Shown here: in pieces, positions 1 to 7,432 of the stretch
Numbering within the stretch: position 1 is the first letter of the stretch
Layout: every line of letters begins with the position of its first letter
Origin: a virus
Virus record (IMG/VR): IMGVR_UViG_3300007735_000728
Location: 1-41,020 of that record
Direction: 5' to 3' (one strand)
DNA length: 41,020 nt
Notes under the pieces: generated by a model
Databases searched by the model: none
The model's input: the letters and a program-made list of their open reading frames with translations, nothing else
Told to the model about the DNA's origin: nothing
Made by a program: the position numbers and the translations under genes

Positions 1-1193
1 CTGATAACTCTGAGGCAGAAGAGTATGCAGACTTGGTAGAAGCCATTGTGGTGATTGCCAACGATGACCAACTCTTGAAAGCAGAAGCCAATCCTTACAT
101 GATGAAGGACAGACCTGTTTTAAGTTACCAAGATGACACAGTTCCAAACAGATTGTTGGGCAGAGGCACAGTTGAGAAGGCGTTCAATATGCAAAAGGCT
201 ATTGACGCACAGACTAGAAGCCACCTTGACTCCTTGGCGCTGACAACTTCTCCCATGATTGCGATGGACGCGACCAGACTTCCAAGGGGAATGAAGTTTG
301 AAGTGAAGCCTGGCAAGGCGATCCTCACCAATGGCGCACCTTCTGAGATTTTGTATCCTTTCAAGTTCGGTCAAACTGACCCCAACAACTTGGCTACTGC
401 CAAAGACTTTGAGAGGATGCTCCTCCAAGCAACGGGAACACTTGATTCACAAGGCATGATCAGCAATGTTGCTCGTGATGGTGGTCAAGGCGGTATGTCT
501 ATGGCAGTTGCCTCTATCATCAAGAAGTACAAACGCACTTTGGTGAACTTTCAAGAGGATTTCTTGATCCCGTTTATCAAGAAGGCGGCGTTTCGCTATA
601 TGCAGTTTGACCCAGAACGCTATCCAAGCGTGGATATGAACTTCATACCGACAGCCACCCTTGGCATTATTGCTAGAGAGTACGAACAACAGCAGTTTAT
701 TGGGCTATTGCAGACACTTGGGCCAAACACTCCTGTCTTGCCTGTGATTCTCAAAGGAATTTTGGCTAATTCGAGTCTGTCCAACAGGATGGAATTGATT
801 GCAATGCTTGATAAGATGGCTCAACCTGACCCACAAGCGCAACAAATGCAACAAGTGCAACAACAATTGGCACTCCAAGCGGCGCAAGCGCAGATTGCGG
901 TCAACACTACTCAGGCAGAACAGAATCGTGCAGAGGCTCAGAAGTTAATGACTGAGGCGCAACTCATGCCACAAGAGGTGCAAGCCAAGATGAGTGCATC
1001 TTTGACCAAGAATCTGCCAAATGAGGCTGATGCCAACCAGAGAGAGTTTGACAAACGAGTCAAGATTGCTGATTTGATGCTCAAAGAGGCTGACATTAAG
1101 AATAAGAGCAAGATTGTTGAGTTACAGATGGCAGACAAGCGTGGCAAGGTAGAAAATGACTTCCTAGACAGGCTTTCCAAGGAACTATCCTGA
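1..1193 (+). CDS. Portal protein, C-terminal part (5' end outside window)
   Basis: The frame is open to the left edge, so this is the C-terminal ~397 residues of a larger protein. The segment with RSHLDSLALTTSPMIAMDA, the GTLDSQGMISNVARDGGQG stretch and the later helix resemble P22-type portal proteins, which form the dodecameric ring at the capsid vertex through which DNA enters and leaves. The last ~120 residues are Gln/Ala-rich and then charged helix (about nt 830-1180), as in the C-terminal barrel or crown of portals. The stop TGA overlaps the ATG of the next gene (TGATG), so the two are probably translationally coupled. No scaffold or capsid gene follows, which is unusual for the order portal-scaffold-capsid. 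Family assignment rests on remembered family character, not on a search. Confidence 0.8.
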   Translation, partial: DNSEAEEYADLVEAIVVIANDDQLLKAEANPYMMKDRPVLSYQDDTVPNRLLGRGTVEKAFNMQKAIDAQTRSHLDSLALTTSPMIAMDATRLPRGMKFEVKPGKAILTNGAPSEILYPFKFGQTDPNNLATAKDFERMLLQATGTLDSQGMISNVARDGGQGGMSMAVASIIKKYKRTLVNFQEDFLIPFIKKAAFRYMQFDPERYPSVDMNFIPTATLGIIAREYEQQQFIGLLQTLGPNTPVLPVILKGILANSSLSNRMELIAMLDKMAQPDPQAQQMQQVQQQLALQAAQAQIAVNTTQAEQNRAEAQKLMTEAQLMPQEVQAKMSASLTKNLPNEADANQREFDKRVKIADLMLKEADIKNKSKIVELQMADKRGKVENDFLDRLSKELS

Positions 1194-2479
1194 TGGATTT
1201 AGACCAATTAGAGAGAAAACTAGGGATTGATGGAATGTCTGCTGATGAGCAGATGGAAGTAGTGTCTGCATTGCAAAAGTCTGCCCAAGATAAGTTAGAT
1301 TTTGTAAGAAAAGAGACTATCGGCAAGAGCGCAGAGGTTGTCATCCAAGGATTTAAGAAGATTAAGTCTGATTTGGAGACAAGATTCCAAGAACTTGATG
1401 CATCAATCCAAGCAAAAGCCTCTACCCTTAAGGATGGGGTAGATGGTAAAGATGGCAAGGATGGTAAAGATGGGCGCATTGGCAAAGATGGAGTTAAGGG
1501 CGAAAAGGGTGACAAAGGCGATAAGGGTGACAATGGTCTAGATGGTCAAGATGGTGTATCTGTTACAGATGCCAAGATTGACTTTGATGGTTCACTCGTT
1601 ATTACCCTATCCACAGGCAAAGAGATTAGCGTGGGTGAGGTTGTCTCTCCTGAGATTGCTGAAAAGATCAAAGTCATTAGCACCATGTCCACCAATGGGG
1701 CGGTGGCTGTCAAGGATGAGGGAACAAGCATCACAAGTGGCGTGAAGACGCTGAACTTTGTGGGTGCGGCGGTCACGGCAACCAACTCAGGCGATGATGT
1801 AACCATTAATGTGAGTGCAGGGACAGGCACAGTTACGAGTGTTGCGGCAACGGCTGGCACAGGCATCAGCATTACAGGTAGCCCAATCACCACTTCTGGC
1901 ACTCTAAGCATTACAAACTCTGCACCAGATCAAACAGTTGTTTTGACTGCAAGTACGGGAATCAGCACATCAGGTACTTATCCCAACTTCACAATCACAA
2001 ACTCTGCGCCAGATCAGACTGTGAGTTTGACGGGGGCAGGAACGACAAGCATTACGGGAACATATCCAAACTTTACAGTTACCTCAAATGACCAATTTAC
2101 AGGAACTGTAACTTCTGTAACAGGCACTTCCCCCGTTGCGTCGAGTGGAGGAGCAACCCCTGCCATTTCTCTGTCTGCTGGTTATGGTGACACACTCAAC
2201 CCTTATGCGTCTAAGACTGCAAACTTTGTCTTAGCCTCGCCCAATGGAAGTGCTGGAGTGCCGACATTCAGGGCGGTTGTTGCGTCAGACATTCCAACGC
2301 TAAACCAGAACACGACAGGCACTGCCGCCTCTACTCCCAAACTCTTAACTACTAACTTCACGATTGAAGAAAGTGGTGGCAAGTTGATATTCAAGTATGG
2401 CGCAACTACAATTGCGTCAATGTCATCAACGGGGGTGATTACCTCTGCATCGAACATTGTTTCGAATGGAACACCATAA
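1193..2479 (+). CDS. Collagen-like tail fibre protein
   Basis: 428 aa. Residues 1-80 are a charged, probably coiled-coil head. Residues 82-121 are 13 uninterrupted Gly-X-Y triplets (Gly at 82, 85, 88 ... 121) with no proline and with Lys at both X and Y positions; the stretch VKGEKGDKGDKGD has the K-G-E/D charge pattern that stabilises collagen triple helices. The remainder is Thr/Ser/Gly-rich beta repeat, with the phrase TITNSAPDQTV occurring twice and a ...TVTSV... unit three times, typical of trimeric fibre shafts. It follows the portal gene with a TGATG overlap. It is probably a trimeric virion fibre that binds the host or links other fibres. The collagen part is seen directly; the fibre role is inferred from composition and neighbours. 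Confidence 0.8.
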   Translation: MDLDQLERKLGIDGMSADEQMEVVSALQKSAQDKLDFVRKETIGKSAEVVIQGFKKIKSDLETRFQELDASIQAKASTLKDGVDGKDGKDGKDGRIGKDGVKGEKGDKGDKGDNGLDGQDGVSVTDAKIDFDGSLVITLSTGKEISVGEVVSPEIAEKIKVISTMSTNGAVAVKDEGTSITSGVKTLNFVGAAVTATNSGDDVTINVSAGTGTVTSVAATAGTGISITGSPITTSGTLSITNSAPDQTVVLTASTGISTSGTYPNFTITNSAPDQTVSLTGAGTTSITGTYPNFTVTSNDQFTGTVTSVTGTSPVASSGGATPAISLSAGYGDTLNPYASKTANFVLASPNGSAGVPTFRAVVASDIPTLNQNTTGTAASTPKLLTTNFTIEESGGKLIFKYGATTIASMSSTGVITSASNIVSNGTP

Positions 2480-2488
2480 AGGAAAGAT

Positions 2489-3925
2489 ATGGCAACAACT
2501 GTAAGTCTTAAACCCAATGCGGTTGAACTCTCTGGATCGACTTCAGGGACAACCACATTGCAAGCATCTGCGGTGGCTGGTACTACCACCATCACCCTGC
2601 CTGCGGCAACGGATACCTTGGTTGGTAAGGCAACTACTGATACCATGACCAACAAGACCCTGACTGCTCCTGTAATCAGCACAATCTCTAATACTGGTAC
2701 TCTGACCCTACCAACATCAACCGATACTTTGGTTGGTCGGGCAACCACAGATACGCTGACTAATAAGACTTTAACTAGTCCAACTTTGGTAACTCCAGCA
2801 TTGGGAACACCAGCAAGCGGTGTTATGACCAATGTGACGGGTATCAATTACGATGGATACAAGAACCGTCTCATAAATTCAGCAATGGCGATTGACCAGC
2901 GTAATGCGGGGGCGGCTGTAACTGCGGGCTATGGTTTTTCTGTTGATAGATGGCAAGTAGACAGTGCATTAGGAACAGGTGGAAAAATAAACCAACAGCA
3001 AAATGCTGGGAGTGTTACACCGCCAGTCGGTTTTAAAAACTATTTAGGCATGACATCAACTTCTGCTTATTCAGTTTTAACAGGAGATGCTTTTGCGCTT
3101 ATTCAAAGAATTGAGGGATTAAATGTATATGATTTAGCGTGGGGTACTGCAAACGCTGCAACCATTACGGTTTCTTTTTGGGTTCGCTCTAGTCTAACTG
3201 GGACATTTGGTGGGTCAGTTTTAAACAGTGCTGGTAATAGGTCTTATCCATTTACCTACACAATATCGTCTGCCAATACTTGGGAACAAAAATCAGTAAC
3301 TATTGCTGGTGATACATCAGGCACTTGGCTTACAACTAATGGCACAGGAATGACGCTTAGTTTTGGTCTAGGTTCTGGTTCAACTTATAGTGGAACTGCT
3401 GGCGCATGGGCATCCGCATACTATTACACAGCCACAGGCGCAACATCAGTAGTCGGCACAAACGGAGCAACCTTTTACATCACAGGCGTACAACTAGAAA
3501 AAGGCTCAACAGCAACGAGTTTTGATTACCGCCCTTATGGTACTGAGTTGCAGTTATGTCAGAGGTATTATCAAAAGTCTTTTCCTCAAGATGTTGCACC
3601 AGTAAATAGTTATGGTAATGGTTTTGGCGGTGGTTCAAACGGTTGGGTATCTTTTTCAACAACAAATATTCGTGGCCCGCAATTTGGATTTAGGGTTTCA
3701 AAAAGAACTGCACCAACTATGAGTTTTTATAACGGCAATAGTCCAACATCAGGAACTTTAGGAATTTATGATTCTGGTGGTTCTACTTGGCGTGCAACAA
3801 CTGTAGGAACTTCATATTCAACAACAGAAGAATGGAGAACAGACTCTACAACATCAGGTTGGACACCTACTACTGGAAATTCTTATCTTTTTAGCGGTTG
3901 GTGGACTGCTTCTGCGGAGTTATAA
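2489..3925 (+). CDS. Tail fibre protein with repeat head and sugar-binding-like C-terminus
   Basis: 478 aa, start ATG preceded by AAAGGAAAGAT. Residues ~35-118 hold two copies of a unit of the form LP-(A/T)-(A/S)-TDTLVG(K/R)ATTDT(M/L)TNKTL, followed by PALGTPASGVMTNVTG; this is a common phage fibre adaptor. From NRLINSAMAIDQRNAGA (~residue 127) the protein changes to an aromatic-rich beta domain (VDRWQVD, SFWVRS, GVQLEKGSTATSFDYRPYG) resembling the carbohydrate-binding-module-like C-terminal domains of phage receptor-binding proteins. Base composition is AT-richer from about nt 2980 on than in the repeat head, consistent with a swappable tip. It probably recognises a host surface glycan. Confidence 0.75.
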   Translation: MATTVSLKPNAVELSGSTSGTTTLQASAVAGTTTITLPAATDTLVGKATTDTMTNKTLTAPVISTISNTGTLTLPTSTDTLVGRATTDTLTNKTLTSPTLVTPALGTPASGVMTNVTGINYDGYKNRLINSAMAIDQRNAGAAVTAGYGFSVDRWQVDSALGTGGKINQQQNAGSVTPPVGFKNYLGMTSTSAYSVLTGDAFALIQRIEGLNVYDLAWGTANAATITVSFWVRSSLTGTFGGSVLNSAGNRSYPFTYTISSANTWEQKSVTIAGDTSGTWLTTNGTGMTLSFGLGSGSTYSGTAGAWASAYYYTATGATSVVGTNGATFYITGVQLEKGSTATSFDYRPYGTELQLCQRYYQKSFPQDVAPVNSYGNGFGGGSNGWVSFSTTNIRGPQFGFRVSKRTAPTMSFYNGNSPTSGTLGIYDSGGSTWRATTVGTSYSTTEEWRTDSTTSGWTPTTGNSYLFSGWWTASAEL

Positions 3926-3926
3926 A

Positions 3927-4097
3927 ATGTATAAATTAGGACAAATACCTCTTGGTAAGTCAGAACCAATTTGCGTAAATCGTTTAAGCGACAACGCATG
4001 GATTCCTTTTGACCCCGCTAACACCGATTACCAGCAATATTTAGCATGGCTTGAGGCGGGAAATACGCCTTTGCCAGCAGACGAACCCACGGCATAA
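3927..4097 (+). CDS. Small fibre-associated protein (tail-chaperone-like)
   Basis: 56 aa, ATG two bases after the stop of the fibre gene. The product starts MYKLGQIPLGKSE and ends with a motif YQQYLAWLEAGNTPLPADE. A tail of the type 'YQ-(x)-YLAWxxxGNTPxPAD' is common in small phage proteins encoded right after tail-fibre genes, many annotated as tail assembly chaperones or fibre-associated proteins. The gene fills the otherwise unexplained gap between the two fibre genes. Function is inferred from this motif and position. Confidence 0.65.
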   Translation: MYKLGQIPLGKSEPICVNRLSDNAWIPFDPANTDYQQYLAWLEAGNTPLPADEPTA

Positions 4098-4118
4098 TCC
4101 ATCTAAAGGAAACCAACT

Positions 4119-5069
4119 ATGTCAAGTACATACTCAACCAACCTAGCCCTCGAGTTGATTGGCACAGGCGACCAAGCTGGTAATTGGGGGTCAACCACAA
4201 ACACCAACCTCGGAACGCTGATTGAGCAGGCTATTTCTGGCTACACAACCTACGCTTGTTCGGGGGGCACTGACACCCTTGCGATGACTAACGGCGCATC
4301 AGCCACGGCTAGAAATATGTTCCTTGAACTTACAGGGACAGGTGGCGGCACGCTGGTCGTGCCCTCCAACAAGAAACTCTACTTCATCTACAACAATACT
4401 TCTAGCGCGATTACCGTCAAAGTAAGCGGGCAAACAGGCGTGTCAGTCCCTGCGGCAGCAAAGATTATCCTAGTGTCCAACGGCACGGATGTGGTAGTGG
4501 CTACTAACTATATGACAGGCGCAACCCTGCCAAATGCCACCCTTGCCTCGCCTACCCTGACCGGCACCCCCATAGCGCCGACTGCGGCGGCTGGGACAAA
4601 TACAACCCAGATTGCGACTACGGCGTTTGTGACTACGGGATTACAGGCAGCGTATCCAGTTGGATCAATTTATATGAGCACAGTAAGTACAAACCCTGCC
4701 ACGCTCTTTGGGTTTGGTACGTGGGTAGCGTATGGGCAAGGTCGGATGCTAATAAGCGCAGACGGCACATACACAGCAGGCACTACTGGCGGTTCAGCCA
4801 CAACAACGCTATCAACAGCCAACTTACCCGCTCACAGCCACACAGCAACAGTAACCGACCCGGGCCACACGCACTCAAGTAACGCACAACAACAAAACAC
4901 AGGTCATCAATTGGCTGGTGGAGGGTCACAAACAGTTTTCCCTACTCCTGCGACTATTAACTCAAATACAACGGGTATTACTGTAGCAATTTCTAACACA
5001 GGTTCTGGTACAGCATTTAACACAATCTCGCCATATATTGCTGTATATATGTGGAACCGCACCGCATGA
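4119..5069 (+). CDS. Tail fibre / collar-type receptor-binding protein
   Basis: 316 aa; ATG preceded by AAAGGAAACCAACT. The first ~140 residues (STNLALELIGTGDQAGNWG, then NKKLYFIYNNTSSAITVKVSG) match a widespread phage fibre head. Residues ~145-185 are a Thr/Pro linker (LASPTLTGTPIAPTAAAGT). From AAYPVGSIYMS (~residue 182) to the end (NLPAHSHTATVTDPGHTHS ... ISPYIAVYMWNRTA) it has the PVGSIY / W...GR / LPAHSH / YIAVYMWNR signature of tail-collar or fibre-tip domains, where His-x-His pairs can bind metal in the trimer core. Its stop overlaps the start of the next gene (ATGA). A second host-recognition fibre is the most likely role. Confidence 0.8.
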   Translation: MSSTYSTNLALELIGTGDQAGNWGSTTNTNLGTLIEQAISGYTTYACSGGTDTLAMTNGASATARNMFLELTGTGGGTLVVPSNKKLYFIYNNTSSAITVKVSGQTGVSVPAAAKIILVSNGTDVVVATNYMTGATLPNATLASPTLTGTPIAPTAAAGTNTTQIATTAFVTTGLQAAYPVGSIYMSTVSTNPATLFGFGTWVAYGQGRMLISADGTYTAGTTGGSATTTLSTANLPAHSHTATVTDPGHTHSSNAQQQNTGHQLAGGGSQTVFPTPATINSNTTGITVAISNTGSGTAFNTISPYIAVYMWNRTA

Positions 5070-5599
5070 TTCTTGAATTACCTAAATTTGTTACGGCGGA
5101 ACAAGTTGCGGCTATTCGTAACGGAGTACGACCGTTTTTACCAGAAGCTGAAACCCCCACGTACAACAGGGACGGCAAGTCTGTTTTTATAAGCAAAACG
5201 CCAGCATTGCAAACAGTTGATGTTTTGGTGGCAACGCTTATGGATAAGTTGCAAGCGGAAGTTGTTAAACAAAGATATAAACCAATGTTTAATTCTGGCG
5301 ACTCTGGGTATGAGTACCATTTATACGCGCCGGGGCAGATGTGCCACTACCATACAGATGGGGAAGTTGCTCAAGGTGTTTTGCGTTACGCGACTGTTAT
5401 TTTATTTTTGACCGATAACGAAGGCGGCGAATTGGTGTTCCCTGCGCAAAACAAAGAAGTCAAGCCAGAAGTGGGCAAAATGGTAGTATTTCCACCTAAC
5501 GGAACGTATGGGCATTACAGTAAACCATCTACTACCGATAGAGAAATTGTTATGACTTGGTTTACCTATGTAGGCGTTCAAGTAACGGAAACAAACTAA
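5066..5599 (+). CDS. 2-oxoglutarate / Fe(II)-dependent oxygenase (prolyl/lysyl hydroxylase-like)
   Basis: 177 aa from the ATG at 5066, which overlaps the previous stop as ATGA; an in-frame GTG at 5051 is a weaker alternative. The double-stranded beta-helix signature is complete: HxD at H96/D98 (CHYHTDGE), distal iron ligand H150 (TYGHYS), and R159 nine residues later for the 2-oxoglutarate carboxylate (TDREI). GGELVFP and KMVVFPPNG are the usual strands between them. Size and motif spacing fit the prolyl-4-hydroxylase / PKHD-like family, which hydroxylates protein or small-molecule substrates using O2, Fe(II) and 2-oxoglutarate. The substrate is unknown; the gene sits in the fibre operon, 2.6 kb after the collagen-like gene, so a virion protein is a reasonable candidate. 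Confidence 0.85.
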   Translation: MILELPKFVTAEQVAAIRNGVRPFLPEAETPTYNRDGKSVFISKTPALQTVDVLVATLMDKLQAEVVKQRYKPMFNSGDSGYEYHLYAPGQMCHYHTDGEVAQGVLRYATVILFLTDNEGGELVFPAQNKEVKPEVGKMVVFPPNGTYGHYSKPSTTDREIVMTWFTYVGVQVTETN

Positions 5600-5600
5600 T

Positions 5601-6314
5601 GTGGACCCTTTCACTCTCCTCATGGCGGCCCAAACCGCCGTTGGCTTTATCAAGCAGGGATGCGACTTTCTGCACCAAGGCCGACTTGAACTTGAAGGAG
5701 CCAAGAAAACCGTTGAAGGCGTCATCAGCGACGTTAAGGCCATTAAGGGCATCTTTGATTGGTTTGTTGGACTGTTTCGCAAACAGCCTGCTAAGTCAGA
5801 CGCGCCCAAGCCTGTGGCGAAAGCGGCAAAGACCGTCGCAGCCAAGCAGTCCTACGAAGAACTCGAACTCAAACTTATCAAGGACATCGGAGACAGGATG
5901 GGCCTGCTTTTCGATATACAGCAACAGATAACCGACCACTACCATGAACTAGAGGAGCAAAGCAAAACAAACTACGATCCAGCGCAAAACACCAGCAAAA
6001 AGGCGATTGAGCGTGCGCTGATTGAGTTACAGATGGAAAAGTTGTTTGAACAGGTGCGTGAGGCAATGGTCTACGCGCCAGCAGAGTTGAAGGATTTGTA
6101 TAGCAGGTTCTTGAAAATGCACAAGAAGATTGAGCAAGAGCAGGCTTGGGCTAGGGACGAGATGATTAGGAAGAGGCGCTTGGCAAGGTGGAAGAAGGAA
6201 CAGGCAGAGATTTTTTGTATTGAAGTAACAGCAGGAGTGATTGCCGTGGTATTTATCTCTTTACTTTTCGGGTGGCTGATGTGGCAACTGCGCGTCTTAT
6301 CGGGTGGGTTTTGA
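5601..6314 (+). CDS. Unrecognised coiled-coil protein with C-terminal membrane segment
   Basis: 237 aa starting at GTG, one base after the oxygenase stop; the nearby ATG (5599) is in another frame and gives a poor protein. Residues 1-60 contain hydrophobic helices (LLMAAQTAVGFIKQG, IKGIFDWFVGLF). Residues ~62-80 are an Ala/Lys/Pro linker. Residues 85-200 are strongly charged helix, probably coiled coil. Residues ~209-228 (VTAGVIAVVFISLLFGWLMW) are a clear transmembrane segment near the C-terminus. I do not recognise the family. Position just before the holin and lysozyme suggests a membrane role in lysis or an accessory of it, but this is inference. Confidence 0.7.
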   Translation: MDPFTLLMAAQTAVGFIKQGCDFLHQGRLELEGAKKTVEGVISDVKAIKGIFDWFVGLFRKQPAKSDAPKPVAKAAKTVAAKQSYEELELKLIKDIGDRMGLLFDIQQQITDHYHELEEQSKTNYDPAQNTSKKAIERALIELQMEKLFEQVREAMVYAPAELKDLYSRFLKMHKKIEQEQAWARDEMIRKRRLARWKKEQAEIFCIEVTAGVIAVVFISLLFGWLMWQLRVLSGGF

Positions 6315-6448
6315 GTGCAGTGGCGCTATGTGTAATAGTCGCAACAACCACACTGGCATACGTAGAAACCCTATATATGAAAGCACAACTCAAGCGAGAG
6401 ATCAAAGAGTTGCGTAGGTTAAAACAGGAACTAAAGGAATCAAAATGA
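6281..6448 (+). CDS. Small membrane protein, possible lysis accessory (antiholin or spanin-like)
   Basis: About 55 aa if started at GTG 6281 (GTG 6272 and TTG 6311 are alternatives). One N-terminal membrane segment (VLSAVALCVIVATTTLAYV) is followed by a short highly charged helix (LKREIKELRRLKQELKES). The frame overlaps the previous gene by 34 bases, and its TGA overlaps the ATG of the holin gene (ATGATGA), as expected for a coupled gene. Single membrane segment plus charged coil is the layout of antiholins and of the inner-membrane spanin Rz, but the protein is short for Rz. It is real by reading frame, hydrophobicity and coupling rather than by homology. Confidence 0.5.
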   Translation: MATARLIGWVLSAVALCVIVATTTLAYVETLYMKAQLKREIKELRRLKQELKESK

Positions 6449-6951
6449 TGACATTACTCTCAACCTTAATCTCCTTCCTGATGGGTGGGTTGCCAAGGTT
6501 ATTTGACTTCTTCCAAGACCGCTCAGACAAGAAGCATGAACTTGCCCTAGCGCAGATGCAGACAGAGCGTGAACTAGCCTTGCGTAAGGCTGGCTTAGAA
6601 GCCCAAGAGCGGATTGAGCATATCCAGACAGAGCAGATACAGATCAATGCAGAAGTCACCAACGCACAGACTGCCCTAGCAGAGCGCCAAGCCTTGTACG
6701 CTCACGATATCGCTATAGGTCAGGGGGCTAGTCAATGGGTAACAAACGCACGCGCTATGGTGCGTCCTGCCATAACTTACGGCTTGTTTGTCTTGTTTGC
6801 CTTCGTGGAAATCTTTGGTTTCTGGTTTGCTTATCACAAGGAAGTGCCGTTTGAGATGGCGTTAGACCTGCTGTGGGATAACGAGACTCAGATCATTTGG
6901 GCGTCCGTTGTGTCGTTCTGGTTTGGTACACAGTCATTCAGTAAGAAATGA
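6445..6951 (+). CDS. Holin, 3TM (GTA-type) family
   Basis: 168 aa. An N-terminal hydrophobic segment (LLSTLISFLMGGLPRLFDFF, residues 4-23) is followed by a long charged helix (25-95), then the conserved Arg-Pro (ARAMVRPAI, R107-P108) leading into two membrane segments (110-130, ITYGLFVLFAFVEIFGFWFAY; 149-162, IIWASVVSFWFG) and a basic end (SFSKK). This layout and the WxxxVxSFWFGxxxxxK ending fit the 'holin of 3TMs, for gene-transfer release' family. Holins open the inner membrane at a set time so that the endolysin reaches the cell wall. The last base overlaps the lysozyme start (ATGA), completing a lysis cassette. Confidence 0.75.
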   Translation: MMTLLSTLISFLMGGLPRLFDFFQDRSDKKHELALAQMQTERELALRKAGLEAQERIEHIQTEQIQINAEVTNAQTALAERQALYAHDIAIGQGASQWVTNARAMVRPAITYGLFVLFAFVEIFGFWFAYHKEVPFEMALDLLWDNETQIIWASVVSFWFGTQSFSKK

Positions 6952-7424
6952 ACCTCTCAGATAAAGCCCTCAAGATGATCAAGCACCACGAAGGTGTGAG
7001 ACAGAAACCCTACCGTTGCCCAGCTAAGTTGTGGACGGTGGGGGTGGGGCATGTGCTTTATCCAGAACAAGGCAAGATGAAGATTGAGGACAGGGACTCT
7101 TTCCCCCTCAAGGATGCAGACAACCGCACATTTAGCATGGAAGAAGTCGATGGAATTCTTAAAGCAGATTTGGCTAGGTTTGAGCGAGGTGTGGTTCAGT
7201 TCTGTCCCGTTCCTCTCACTCAAGGTCAGTACGATGCTCTCATCTCTTTTAGCTTCAATGTTGGTTTGGGAACACTACAGCGAAGCACCATGCGTCAAAA
7301 GATTCTTCGCGGAGACATGGAAGGCGCTGCGGAAGAATTCTTGAAGTACTGCAAGGCAGGTGGGAAAATACTCAAAGGGCTAGAAAACCGCCGCAAAGAC
7401 GAGCGTGCCCTGTTCTTATCGTAG
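6948..7424 (+). CDS. Endolysin: GH24 lysozyme (T4/P22 type)
   Basis: 158 aa muramidase cleaving the MurNAc-GlcNAc beta-1,4 bond of peptidoglycan. The catalytic triad has the exact T4/P22 spacing: E15 (KHHEG), C24 (replacing the Asp of T4, as also known in other endolysins), T30 (WTVGVGH), i.e. +9 and +6. The core continues with QGQYDALISFSFNVG and ends with GLENRRKDERALFL, both typical of the family. Length equals that of standard GH24 endolysins. There is no signal peptide or N-terminal anchor, so export should depend on the holin upstream, whose stop overlaps this start. Confidence 0.93.
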   Translation: MNLSDKALKMIKHHEGVRQKPYRCPAKLWTVGVGHVLYPEQGKMKIEDRDSFPLKDADNRTFSMEEVDGILKADLARFERGVVQFCPVPLTQGQYDALISFSFNVGLGTLQRSTMRQKILRGDMEGAAEEFLKYCKAGGKILKGLENRRKDERALFLS

Positions 7425-7432
7425 GAATCAAG

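Noticed and set aside
1430-1560. GGT/GAT-rich repeat tract as a DNA-level tandem repeat or CRISPR-like array
   Set aside because: It is explained by the in-frame Gly-X-Y codons of the collagen-like segment; unit length is 9 bases without spacers.
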